A model generated the notes under the pieces. It saw nothing but the letters and a program-made list of their open reading frames with translations, was not told the DNA's origin and ran no database searches. Positions 43,403-52,800 of a stretch of 64,000 bases of DNA are shown here, piece after piece. Position numbers and translations under genes: made by a program. The first letter of the stretch is position 1. Every line of letters begins with the position of its first letter. This DNA is from Halopseudomonas nanhaiensis (GTDB lineage Bacteria; Pseudomonadota; Gammaproteobacteria; Pseudomonadales; Pseudomonadaceae): the NCBI RefSeq assembly GCF_020025155.1, contig NZ_CP073751.1, forward strand, positions 3,411,501-3,475,500. The letters are read 5' to 3'.

Positions 43403-43804
43403 TCAGATACGGGCAAAGGTTCCGAGACTTTTTGCCACCAGCGCACCGTCCTGCCACACCTCGCCATCCACCACGACGGTTCGCGTACCGGCGTGTACCA
43501 CCTTGCCGGTGCACAGCAGCTCGCCACCAGTGACCGCGCGGGTGTAGTTGATCTTGCACTCGACCGTTGCAGTGCTCTCATGGGACTCCAGCACGCTGAA
43601 GGCCGCCGCACCCATCGCCGAATCGAGCAGCGAGAATATCACTCCGCCATGCACGCGTTGAGTGGAATTGAAGTGGTCCTCGCGAATCGACAGCCTGAGC
43701 GTGCAGAGGCCGCGCTCGAGCGACTCGAACTCCAGCCCGAGCATCTGGGTGAACGGGCTCATGCGGTTGCGGGCAAACTCGGTCAGTGACGGGTGTTGGC
43801 TCAT
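43403..43804 (-). CDS. PaaI-type hotdog-fold thioesterase
   Basis: A 133-residue hotdog thioesterase. Central motif 'HGGVIFSLLDSAMGAAA' (about 51-67) carries the catalytic Asp and the HGG turn; 'ECKINYTRAVTGGELLCTGKVVH' and 'VVDGEVWQDGALVAKSLGTF' complete the fold. These enzymes hydrolyse aryl- or acyl-CoA; the substrate here is unknown. The ATG at 43804 lies 2 bp after the tex stop codon, so tex and this gene are co-transcribed. The same gene stands between gshA and tex in other pseudomonads. Confidence 0.92.
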   Translation of the reverse strand: MSQHPSLTEFARNRMSPFTQMLGLEFESLERGLCTLRLSIREDHFNSTQRVHGGVIFSLLDSAMGAAAFSVLESHESTATVECKINYTRAVTGGELLCTGKVVHAGTRTVVVDGEVWQDGALVAKSLGTFARI

Positions 43805-43806
43805 GA

Positions 43807-46155
43807 TCAGCGCTTCTTCAGGTCTTTGGCATTGGCGAACAGGCTGGCAAACGTACCACCGGCGGGCTCGGACGCACCAGCCCCGGCCGGTTTGTTACGA
43901 GGAGCCGAACGCGGCCTGCTGCGATCACCCTGCCCGGCGCCAGCCGCGTCGCGGCGCGCCTGGGGCGAACTGGCCGAGCCCGGCTCGTCGCTCATGCGCA
44001 TGGTCAGGCCGATGCGCTGGCGCGGAATGTCCACTTCCAGCACCTTGACCTTGACGATGTCGCCGGCCTTGACGACCTCCCGTGGATCCTTGACGAACTG
44101 ATTGGACAACATGGAAATGTGCACCAGACCATCCTGATGCACGCCGATGTCGACGAACGCCCCAAAATTGGCGACGTTGGTCACCACGCCCTCGAGCACC
44201 ATGCCCGGTTCCAGGTCGCTGAGCTTCTCGACGCCCTCCTGAAAGGTCGCCGCCTTGAATTCCGGACGCGGGTCACGACCGGGCTTGTCCAGCTCGCGCA
44301 GGATGTCGCTGATCGTCGGCACGCCGAAGTGCTCGTCGGTAAACCGGGCAGGGTCGAGCTTCCTGAGGAATCCCGAATCGCCGATTAGGCTGCGGATGTC
44401 GCGACCGGTCTCGCCGGCGATGCGCTCGACCAGCGGATAGGCTTCCGGATGCACCGCGGACGCGTCCAGTGGGTTGTCGCCATGCATCACGCGCAGGAAA
44501 CCCGCGGCCTGCTCGAAGGTCTTGTCGCCCAGCCGGCTGACTTTGAGCAGCTCCCGACGGCTTTTGAACGCACCGTGCTGATCACGGTAGGCAACGATAT
44601 TCTGGGCGATGGTCGGATTGAGGCCAGACACGCGTGTCAGCAAGGGTACCGAGGCGGTGTTCAGATCAACGCCGACCGCGTTCACGCAGTCCTCGACCAC
44701 CGCATCCAGACTGCGCGCGAGCTTGACCTGCGAAACGTCGTGCTGATATTGCCCGACGCCGATCGATTTCGGTTCGATTTTCACCAGCTCGGCCAGCGGA
44801 TCCTGCAACCGTCGCGCAATCGAGACCGCACCGCGATAGGTCACGTCCAGATCCGGGAACTCGCGGGCAGCCAGCTCGGATGCCGAGTACACCGAAGCAC
44901 CGGCTTCCGATACCACGATTTTCTGCATCTTCAGCGCGGGGCACAGCTTGAGCAGGTCGCCGGCGAGCTTGTCGCTTTCACGCGAGGCGGTGCCGTTGCC
45001 GATCGCGACCAGATTGACATGATGCCTGTTGCACAGTGATGCCAGCACAGCGAGCGACTGGTCCCACTGATTGCGGGGCGCATGCGGAAACACGGTGGCG
45101 GTATCGACCAGCTTGCCGGTTGCATCGACCACCACCACCTTGCAGCCGGTGCGCAGGCCCGGATCCAGCGCCAGCGTCACCCGCGGGCCGGCGGGCGCCG
45201 ACAGCAGCAGGTCCTTCAGGTTGCTGGCGAATACCCGGATCGCTTCATCCTCGGCGGCTTCGCGCAGATCGCCCAGCAGCTCGGTTTCCAGGTGCCCCAG
45301 CAGTTTCACTCGCCAGGTCCAGCGCACCACTTCGCCCAGCCACTTGTCCGCCGGGCGGCCCTGCTGCTCGATGCCTACCGCCTGCGCGATGATCCCTTCG
45401 CAGGGATGCATGCTGGGCGCCGAGGCGTCGCTTTCGCCCAGTTCCAGGGCAATGCTCAGGACGCCTTCGTTACGCCCACGCAGGATGGCCAGCGCCCGAT
45501 GCGAGGGCACGCTCTTCAGCGGCTCGTCATACTCGAAATAATCGCGGAACTTGGCTCCCTCCTGCTCTTTCCCGGATACCAGCCGCGACACCACCCGCCC
45601 ATCCTGGCGCAGCGCATGGCGCAACTTCTCGATCAGCGCAGCATCTTCGCTGAAGCGCTCCATGAGGATGTACTTGGCGCCGTCCAGCGCGGCTTTGGTA
45701 TCGGCAACACCCTTCCCGGCATCGACGTAGTCGCGCGCGAGCTGCTCGGGATCGAGCTGGGCATCGGCATACAGCTGCTCGGCCAGCGGACCGAGGCCGG
45801 CTTCAAGGGCAATCTGGCCCTTGGTGCGGCGCTTGGGCTTGTACGGCAGATACAGATCCTCGAGCCGGGTCTTGGTATCCGCTTGGGTAATGTCGCGTTT
45901 GAGCTCGGGGGTGAGCTTGCCCTGCTCGTCGATGCTGGAGAGGATCGCGCTGCGGCGGTCTTCCAACTCGCGCAGGTAACGCAAACGCTCTTCAAGGTAG
46001 CGCAGCTGCGTGTCATCCAGGCTGCCGGTGACTTCCTTGCGGTAGCGGGCGATGAAGGGCACGCTGGCGCCCTCGTCGAGCAGGCCGACGGTGGCCTTGA
46101 CCTGCTCGGGACGAACCGCCAGTTCGCTAGCGATGCGCGAGGCAATACTATCCAT
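43807..46155 (-). CDS. tex: Tex-family RNA-binding transcription accessory protein
   Basis: A 782-residue cytoplasmic protein of the Tex/YhgF family, involved in transcription and RNA metabolism. It has an N-terminal helical Tex_N region (about 1-190, '[19 protein letters not shown]'), a YqgF-like RNase H fold ('[17 protein letters not shown]', about 325-341), helix-hairpin-helix repeats ('[21 protein letters not shown]', about 505-525) and a C-terminal S1 RNA-binding domain ('[28 protein letters not shown]', about 645-675), then a basic Gly/Ala-rich tail. The ATG at 46155 gives the family N-terminus; the longer open frame upstream overlaps the promoter region. It is divergent from ompR. Confidence 0.96.
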   Translation of the reverse strand: MDSIASRIASELAVRPEQVKATVGLLDEGASVPFIARYRKEVTGSLDDTQLRYLEERLRYLRELEDRRSAILSSIDEQGKLTPELKRDITQADTKTRLEDLYLPYKPKRRTKGQIALEAGLGPLAEQLYADAQLDPEQLARDYVDAGKGVADTKAALDGAKYILMERFSEDAALIEKLRHALRQDGRVVSRLVSGKEQEGAKFRDYFEYDEPLKSVPSHRALAILRGRNEGVLSIALELGESDASAPSMHPCEGIIAQAVGIEQQGRPADKWLGEVVRWTWRVKLLGHLETELLGDLREAAEDEAIRVFASNLKDLLLSAPAGPRVTLALDPGLRTGCKVVVVDATGKLVDTATVFPHAPRNQWDQSLAVLASLCNRHHVNLVAIGNGTASRESDKLAGDLLKLCPALKMQKIVVSEAGASVYSASELAAREFPDLDVTYRGAVSIARRLQDPLAELVKIEPKSIGVGQYQHDVSQVKLARSLDAVVEDCVNAVGVDLNTASVPLLTRVSGLNPTIAQNIVAYRDQHGAFKSRRELLKVSRLGDKTFEQAAGFLRVMHGDNPLDASAVHPEAYPLVERIAGETGRDIRSLIGDSGFLRKLDPARFTDEHFGVPTISDILRELDKPGRDPRPEFKAATFQEGVEKLSDLEPGMVLEGVVTNVANFGAFVDIGVHQDGLVHISMLSNQFVKDPREVVKAGDIVKVKVLEVDIPRQRIGLTMRMSDEPGSASSPQARRDAAGAGQGDRSRPRSAPRNKPAGAGASEPAGGTFASLFANAKDLKKR

Positions 46156-46348
46156 GGATGATGGTCCGATCAGTGTAACGAGCCGCGCAGTATAGCCGAC
46201 CGCGCTGCTCCAAAGGCACCCGCCGTGCATCGCCCTATTGGCGTGCGATGGCAGACGATGTACAAAAGAAACCTCTTGTAACGATGGCTCAAAGGCAAGC
46301 AAACCGGCATCTGCGACAATGCCAGGACGCAAAAACGAGGCGGGAAGC

Positions 46349-47071
46349 ATGAACAGCGAAGGCGAGAAGATTCTAATTGTCGACGACGATGTGCGGTTGC
46401 GGCGGTTGCTCGAGCGTTTTCTGAGCGAGCAGGGCTATCGCGTGCGGGCCGTCGAAAACACCGAACAGATGGACCGGCTGTTGGCGCGTGAATTGTATTC
46501 GATGATTGTCCTCGATCTCATGCTTCCCGGGGAAGACGGCCTGAGCGCCTGCAAGCGGCTGCGAGAGCAGCAGAACACCACCCCGATCATCATGCTGACT
46601 GCCAAGGGTGACGAGACCAGCCGGATTCAGGGGCTGGAGCTGGGCGCCGACGACTACCTGCCCAAGCCGTTCAACCCACGCGAGCTGGTGGCGCGGATCA
46701 AGGCCGTACTGCGCCGTCAGGCGCCGCAGGTCCCCGGTGCGCCGAGTGCCGAAGACGATCAGGTGACCTTTGGCGACTTCGTGCTCAATCTCGCTACCCG
46801 CGAACTCAAGCGCGGCGATGAAGTGAACATGCTCACCACTGGCGAGTTCGCCGTGCTCAAGGCACTGGTTCGTCACCCTCGCGAGCCCCTCACCCGCGAC
46901 AAGCTGATGCAACTCGCCCGTGGCCGCGAGTGGGACGCACTCGAGCGCTCGATCGATGTGCAGATCTCCCGACTGCGCCGGATGCTCGAGCCTGATCCGT
47001 CCAAGCCGCGCTACATCCAGACCGTCTGGGGTGTCGGTTACGTATTCGTACCGGACGGTCAGGCAACGTGA
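46349..47071 (+). CDS. ompR: OmpR-family response regulator (AmgR-like)
   Basis: A 240-residue regulator. Receiver domain (about 7-120) with acidic Asp12-14, phosphorylated Asp56 ('[12 protein letters not shown]'), 'LTAKGDE' and 'KPFNPRE'; C-terminal winged helix (about 140-236) ending '[13 protein letters not shown]'. The gene order gshA-thioesterase-tex-ompR-envZ matches the P. aeruginosa locus whose pair is called AmgRS and handles membrane stress and aminoglycoside tolerance; that functional link is from gene order. The ATG at 46349 has a GGGAA site; the longer frame would overlap the divergent tex promoter. The stop codon overlaps the envZ start. Confidence 0.95.
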   Translation: MNSEGEKILIVDDDVRLRRLLERFLSEQGYRVRAVENTEQMDRLLARELYSMIVLDLMLPGEDGLSACKRLREQQNTTPIIMLTAKGDETSRIQGLELGADDYLPKPFNPRELVARIKAVLRRQAPQVPGAPSAEDDQVTFGDFVLNLATRELKRGDEVNMLTTGEFAVLKALVRHPREPLTRDKLMQLARGREWDALERSIDVQISRLRRMLEPDPSKPRYIQTVWGVGYVFVPDGQAT

Positions 47072-48369
47072 AGGGAGGTCCGGGCTGGCACCCCCTGTTG
47101 CCGCGTAGCTTCTTCGCCCGGACCATCCTGCTGGTGCTCGTCGTTACGCTGTTCTCCAAGCTGCTCACCATGGTCTACCTGCTGAGCAACGAGGACCTGC
47201 TGGTCGACCGCCAGTACAGCCATGGCACCGCGATGCTCATCCGCGCCTACTGGGCAAGCGGACCGGATGCACGCGCGGACATCGAAGCGATGACCGGCGT
47301 GACCCTGGTTCCGGCGAACGAAGTACCACCGGGCGAGGTGCATTGGCCCTACTCCGGCGTATTCACCAATCAACTGCGCGACGAGCTGGGCGACCGCACG
47401 CAGGTGCGTGTGCGTATTCAGGACGAACCGGCACTGTGGGTGAACCAGCCCGCTTACCGGGACCAGTGGTTGAAGGTGCCGATCTACGCTCATCCGCTGC
47501 GTGGCCAGCGGATCTGGATGGTATTCAGCTGGATGCTGCTGATCGGCATGCTCTCCACCGCGGCGGCCTGGATCTTCGTGCGTCAGCTCAACCGCCCGCT
47601 CAAAGTGCTGGAGCTCGCTGCGCGACGTGTGGGCCAGGGCCACAGCATTCGCCTGCTGGATACCGGCGGCCCCGCCGAAATCGCGGAGGTGTATCGCGCC
47701 TTCAATCAGATGGCCCAGGACGTCGAGCAGGCCAACCGTGACCGCTCGCTGCTGCTGGCCGGCGTCTCCCACGACCTGCGCACGCCGTTGACGCGCATGC
47801 GCCTGTCCACCGAGCTGCTCTCCAGCGCCGAGCCGGAACTGACCGATGGCATGATTCGCGATATCGAAGACATGGACGCGATCCTCGATCAGTTCATGGC
47901 CTTCATTCGCGATGGCAGCGCCGAACCGATCGAGCCGGCGGACATCAATGACCTGATCCGCGAAGTCGTTGCGCCGCTCAATACCGGCGATGAGCGGGTG
48001 CGACTATGCCTGGAGCCGGTGCCGGATATTCCGGTGCGCCGGCTGTCGATCAAGCGGGTGATGGCGAATCTGGTGGAAAACGCCCTGAACCATGGCGGCT
48101 CAGGGGTAGAGGTGTGTACCCATGTCACGCGTGCAGCGACGCATTCCTACCTGGTGGTCAGCGTCCTGGATCGCGGTCCGGGTATTGATCCAACCGAATG
48201 CGAGGCACTGTTCACACCCTTCACCCGTGGGGACCGGGCTCGCTCGACCAAGGGCACCGGGCTGGGACTTGCGATCGTCAAACGTATCGCCGATGGTCAC
48301 GGCGCGACGGTGCAGCTGCTGAACCGCACCGGCGGCGGCACCGAGGCGCGGCTCAGTTTTCCGCTCTGA
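47068..48369 (+). CDS. envZ: EnvZ-family sensor histidine kinase (AmgS-like)
   Basis: A 433-residue inner-membrane kinase. Two transmembrane segments ('TILLVLVVTLFSKLLTMVYLL', about 19-39, and 'IWMVFSWMLLIGMLSTAAAWIFV', about 152-174) flank a periplasmic domain of about 110 residues; then HAMP, the H box 'GVSHDLRTPLTRMRL' (about 233), N box 'NLVENALNHGG', G1 'DRGPGID' and G2 'GTGLGLAIV'. It starts with GTG at 47068, overlapping the ompR stop (GTGA), which couples their translation. Its stop codon (48367-48369) directly abuts the stop of the convergent chpC gene. Confidence 0.95.
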   Translation: MKGGPGWHPLLPRSFFARTILLVLVVTLFSKLLTMVYLLSNEDLLVDRQYSHGTAMLIRAYWASGPDARADIEAMTGVTLVPANEVPPGEVHWPYSGVFTNQLRDELGDRTQVRVRIQDEPALWVNQPAYRDQWLKVPIYAHPLRGQRIWMVFSWMLLIGMLSTAAAWIFVRQLNRPLKVLELAARRVGQGHSIRLLDTGGPAEIAEVYRAFNQMAQDVEQANRDRSLLLAGVSHDLRTPLTRMRLSTELLSSAEPELTDGMIRDIEDMDAILDQFMAFIRDGSAEPIEPADINDLIREVVAPLNTGDERVRLCLEPVPDIPVRRLSIKRVMANLVENALNHGGSGVEVCTHVTRAATHSYLVVSVLDRGPGIDPTECEALFTPFTRGDRARSTKGTGLGLAIVKRIADGHGATVQLLNRTGGGTEARLSFPL

Positions 48370-48837
48370 TCAGCGCAGCAGGCCGGAGTCAGCCAGGGCC
48401 TGCTCTATGGCCAGCAGATCTGGAATCAGCAACTCTGCCGGTTCGTCAGCCAGGCGGACCGGCTGGGTAATATATGCCGCCGCTTCGCCCACCGGCTCGA
48501 TCTCGCCGCGCAGCACCTTGCGCGAGCGCGGGATGCCCCAGATCCGCAGCCCAATGAAATTGAGACCCGTGCGTCCACCGAGCGCGTTGAGAATCAACGT
48601 TCGGGGCTGCACCTCGGCAGCCTGGCTGCTGGGCTGACCCAACAGCAGTTCGGGATCGAGCAGCGGCACCTTCTGGTCGCGCCATGTCGTCCAGCCCAGA
48701 AACCACTCCGGGCCCTGTGCCGCCGGCTGACTCAGGCGATAACCCACCAACTCGGCAACCGCGATGTTGGGCAACAGCAGGGGCTGCCCGCCCAGCGGTA
48801 CGATGAGTCCATTCAAGCTTTCCAGTGCGTCTGCCAT
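48370..48837 (-). CDS. chpC: CheW-like adaptor ChpC of the Pil-Chp system
   Basis: A 155-residue CheW-fold protein, the last gene of the Chp operon. Features are 'LIVPLGGQPLLLPNIAVAELV' at the start, 'GPEWFLGWTTWRDQKVPLLDPELLLG' (about 42-67) and 'NFIGLRIWGIPRSRKVL'. It is one of two CheW-like proteins (with PilI) that link receptors to the ChpA kinase; in P. aeruginosa ChpC is not essential for twitching but transmits some chemoeffector signals. The ATG at 48837 has AGAGG upstream; codons above it in the open frame are not conserved. It starts 29 bp past the chpB stop. Confidence 0.9.
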   Translation of the reverse strand: MADALESLNGLIVPLGGQPLLLPNIAVAELVGYRLSQPAAQGPEWFLGWTTWRDQKVPLLDPELLLGQPSSQAAEVQPRTLILNALGGRTGLNFIGLRIWGIPRSRKVLRGEIEPVGEAAAYITQPVRLADEPAELLIPDLLAIEQALADSGLLR

Positions 48838-48866
48838 CGAATTGCCTCTTCTGCTCGTGCGGCTCG

Positions 48867-49826
48867 CTAATGCGCCACCGCCCATTCCTGCTCCAGCCAG
48901 TCCCGCATGGCACTGGCCAGCTGTTCTGGCGTTCCCTGCCGGCTACTATGGCCGGCATCCTGTACAGCCTGGGGCATGACTCCGCAGGCGGCGCTCTCTG
49001 CGGTCTGCGTCCACACCTCCATGCCGCTCTGGCGCAGCCGCCCGCAGGCCGCCACCCCATCCTCGCCCATACCACTGAAGATGATCGCACCACACGCGGG
49101 CGCAAAGCCGCGCATGACCTCATCGATCACCGACTCGATCGCCGGCTGGTACGGACCAGGCCAGGGCGCATCACGCATCTGGACCTGGCGGTCGCCGCCA
49201 AACTGCATTGAGCGCTCGATCGGTGCTATCAGCACCTCGCCCGGGGCAAGCCCTACACCCGGCACGCAATTGATGATCCGCCATTCGTTGTGCCGGCCCA
49301 CGATTTGCGGCAACTGCGCTTCGAACGTCGCATCGATGTGCTGAGCGTAAACGAAAGCTACCGGCAGGCTTGCCGGCAAGTGATCAAGAAACGCCTTGAC
49401 CGCGGCCGGACCGCCGAGCGAGGCCGCCAGTACCCAGACACAAGCGGGTGCGTTCGGCGTCGAAGCTGGAGCCATAGTCGGCGCCTCGCCCCCGGGCGCA
49501 GCGCCTATCAGCGGCAGCAGCTTGTTGTACAGCTGTCGTTTCCAGCGCGGATAGTCTTCGCTGTCGGCCTCCGGCGTGTCGCCGACCCCCAGCAGCACCG
49601 GGACATCGCTCTGGTCCAGCAGCCAGTCGATCGCTTCGCATTCGTCCGAGACGTCCAGCAACCACAGATCGGTATCGATCGACCCGAGTTGCGCCGGCGT
49701 CAAACGCTCCGGCCCGTCAATGAACACCAGCCGGTAGCCGAACCCGGCGAGCACCTCGGCAAGCACCTCGCGCCTGCACCGCCCGCTGGCAAGCAGAGCG
49801 ATGGCAGGCGCGAGCGCATCAGTCAC
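48867..49826 (-). CDS. chpB: CheB-type protein-glutamate methylesterase ChpB
   Basis: A 319-residue methylesterase that removes methyl groups from the PilJ receptor. The C-terminal CheB domain (about 130-315) shows the catalytic Ser in 'LAASLGGPAAVKAFL', His in 'AQHIDATFEAQL' and Asp in 'GMGEDGVAACG'. The N-terminal region (about 1-115) is not a normal receiver: it has 'DLWLLDVSDE' but lacks the usual acidic pocket at the start, as I recall for Pil-Chp CheB proteins. The GTG at 49826 is preferred; it overlaps the chpA stop codon by 8 bp, implying translational coupling. A TTG at 49856 is the longer alternative. Confidence 0.92.
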   Translation of the reverse strand: MTDALAPAIALLASGRCRREVLAEVLAGFGYRLVFIDGPERLTPAQLGSIDTDLWLLDVSDECEAIDWLLDQSDVPVLLGVGDTPEADSEDYPRWKRQLYNKLLPLIGAAPGGEAPTMAPASTPNAPACVWVLAASLGGPAAVKAFLDHLPASLPVAFVYAQHIDATFEAQLPQIVGRHNEWRIINCVPGVGLAPGEVLIAPIERSMQFGGDRQVQMRDAPWPGPYQPAIESVIDEVMRGFAPACGAIIFSGMGEDGVAACGRLRQSGMEVWTQTAESAACGVMPQAVQDAGHSSRQGTPEQLASAMRDWLEQEWAVAH

Positions 49827-52800
49827 TGAGCGCGACCAGGCGGCCGATGACTTCAAGCAGTTGACCCTCCTGATACGGCTTTCCGAGGTACTCGTTCACG
49901 CCGATCGCCCGCGCCCGGTCGCGGTGCTTCTCACCGGTCCGCGAGGTGATCATGATGATCGGCAGGTCCTGAAGACGTTCGTCATGGCGTACCAGGGTGG
50001 CCACTTCGAAGCCGTCCATGCGCGGCATCTCGATATCCAGCAGCATGATGTCCGGCTGAATGTCCTGCAGCTTGGCGATCGCTTCGAGGCCGTCCTTCGC
50101 CGTAACCACTTCCATCCCGTGCCGCTCGAGCAGACGGCTGGTGACCTTGCGTACGGTAATCGAATCGTCCACCACCATGACCAGGGTGGGCCGCTCCTCG
50201 TTCTGCGCCTGGGTCAATTGCTGACGCTCGGCAGCCAGACGCTGCTGCGAATGCAGCGCCTGCTGGGCACGAATCACTGCCAGCAGATCGAGAATCACCA
50301 CTACGCGGCCGTCACCCAGGATGGTCGCGCCGGAGATGCCCGGCACCACGGCGAACTGCTTGCCAAGGCCTTTCACCACGATTTCCCGCGAGCCTGCCAG
50401 CGCATCGACCTGAACGGCGACGCTGTGCTCGGTTCCGCGCACGAGAATCACCGGGAGCGGCAGACTGTGCCCGCTCAGCTTGGGCTGCTGCCCGGTGACC
50501 AGCAGATCGCCGAGATAGCGCAGGTCATAGGTCTTGCCGGCGTACTGGAACGCCGGGGCGTCCGGCGCGTAGTAGGCTTCGAGCTCGTAGCCGGAAACCC
50601 GCACGATACCCTCGATGGTGTTCAGCGGAATGGCGTAGAGGTCCTCGCCGGAATACACCATCAACGCACGGTTCACCGACACGGTGAACGGCAGGCGGAT
50701 GGTGAACACCGATCCCTGACCCGGCTCGGTGGTCAGCGTCATGCTGCCGCCGAGCTGCTTGACCTCGGCATTGACCACATCCATGCCGACACCACGCCCG
50801 GAAATCTGGGTAACCTTTTCCGCGGTGGAGAAGCCGGCTTCAAGAATGAACTGCAGAATCTCCTGGTCGGTGAGTTCGGCAGAGGCGTCCATCAGTCCGC
50901 GCTCGATCGCCTTGCGCCGCACCGCGTCGAGATTGATGCCGGCGCCATCATCGGCCAGCTGCAGGACGATCTCGCCGCCTTCACGACGCAGGTCGAGCAT
51001 GATGTTGCCCTGCTCCGCCTTGCCACTCGCGCTACGCCGGTCCGGCATCTCGATGCCATGGTCGACCGCGTTGCGCAGCATATGCTCCAGCGGGCCGATC
51101 ATGCGTTCGAGCACGCTGCGATCCATTTCGCCTTCAGCGTTGCCGACAGTCAGCTCGACCTGCTTGCCGAGCTCGGTGGCAACCTGCCGAACCACACGGC
51201 GCATGCGCGGCAACAGCCGCTCGAAGGGCACCATGCGCGTGCGCATCAGGCCTTCCTGAAGTTCGGTATTGACCCGCGCCTGCTGGACCAGCAGCGTTTC
51301 GGCATCGCGACTTTTAGCGGCCAGTGTTTCCTTCAGATCGAGCAAGTCGGATGCGGACTCGAACAGCGATCGCGACAGCTGCTGCAACTGCGAATAGCGG
51401 TCCATCTCCAGCGGGTCGAAATCCTCGTAACCCTGCTCGATCTCCTCCTGGTGCCGCGAGAGGATCTGCGCCTGGGTTTCCATGTCCAGCCGGCGCAGCT
51501 GGTCGCGGACCCGCTCGATGGTCGTTTCGACGTCGGACAGCGTCTGGCTCAGGTCGCTCACCTGCTGCTCGACCCGGCCCCGGAAAATGGACGTTTCACC
51601 GGCCAGGTTGACCAGCTCTTCGAGCAGCGCAGCGGGAACCTTGACGGTTTCCTGTCCGCTACTGCGGCTGGTGCGCGACTCGGAACCCTGGCCGACCTGC
51701 ATGGCCTGCTCGAGCACCGCCTTGACAGTGGCCAGCGTCTGGGTCGGCTGCGCAGGCTCAAGCGCTTCAATCGGCGCAATGTCGCGCACCGGGTTGGAAG
51801 ACCAGTTCTGCGGCGTATTCCAGCCGGCGTCCTCCACTTCGCCACCTGCCGCGATCTGCTCGACCGCCGCTCGCAAGCCATCCAGTGCGCCAGCAAGCGC
51901 ATCATCATGCTCTGCGGTGACATCATGCAGCGCGGACTCGAGTCGCTTCGCCTGCTCGGCCAGGACGTGCTGACTGGCCAGTCTGGCGCTGCCCTTGAGC
52001 GTCTGAATGCGATGCAGCAACTCATGCGCGGCGGCCGCATCGCTGCGCCGTGCTTCAAGCAGCGCGCTGCACGGAGCGAGCAGTTCGCGCGCTTCTTCGA
52101 CGAACATCCCCAGCATGCCCTTGAGCGGCTGGTTGACCAGTCGCGCCGCAGGCGAAGCGGGCTCTACCGAGTCCTCGACGGCGGAGGCCGCCGGCGCTGG
52201 AGCGGCCTGACCCGGCAGCACCACCGGCGCCTCGGGATTGGACCGGTACTGGCGAATCGCTGCAATCAGTGCACGACCGGTGCGCACCGGTCGGCGCGCG
52301 ATAATGCCTTCGATCATCTCTGCCAGCGCATCGTGGCAGGCGTGCAGCAAGGCGAACAAGGGTTCACTGGGCTGGTAACGCATCTCGCCCAGCCCTTCGT
52401 AAAGGAACTCGAGTTCGTGGGCGAGATCCCCGACCGGGGTAATCTCGGCCATGCGGGCGCCGCCCTTCAGTGTGTGCAGGTCACGTTGCAATGCCGCCAC
52501 GGCAATGCCATTACCGGTGTCTTCAAGCCAGTGCCGCAAGCTTTCGCTGGAGCTTTCGATGATCTCCTGGGCTTCTTCCAGGAAGATGTCCACCAGCTCG
52601 ACATCGGTCGCCGATGCCGCCGGATCCCACAGCTCTTCGCTTGCGCCTGCCGCTACGACTGGCGGTTCGGCATCGTCGACGCTTACCTCGGTCGGCGCCT
52701 CGTCATCCGCGGGCTGGTCAGCTTCACGTTGTTGCAGCAACGCAGCCAGCGCGGCTATTTCTGCAGCAGGTGCGGCTACATGCTGATGCGCGGCCACCTG

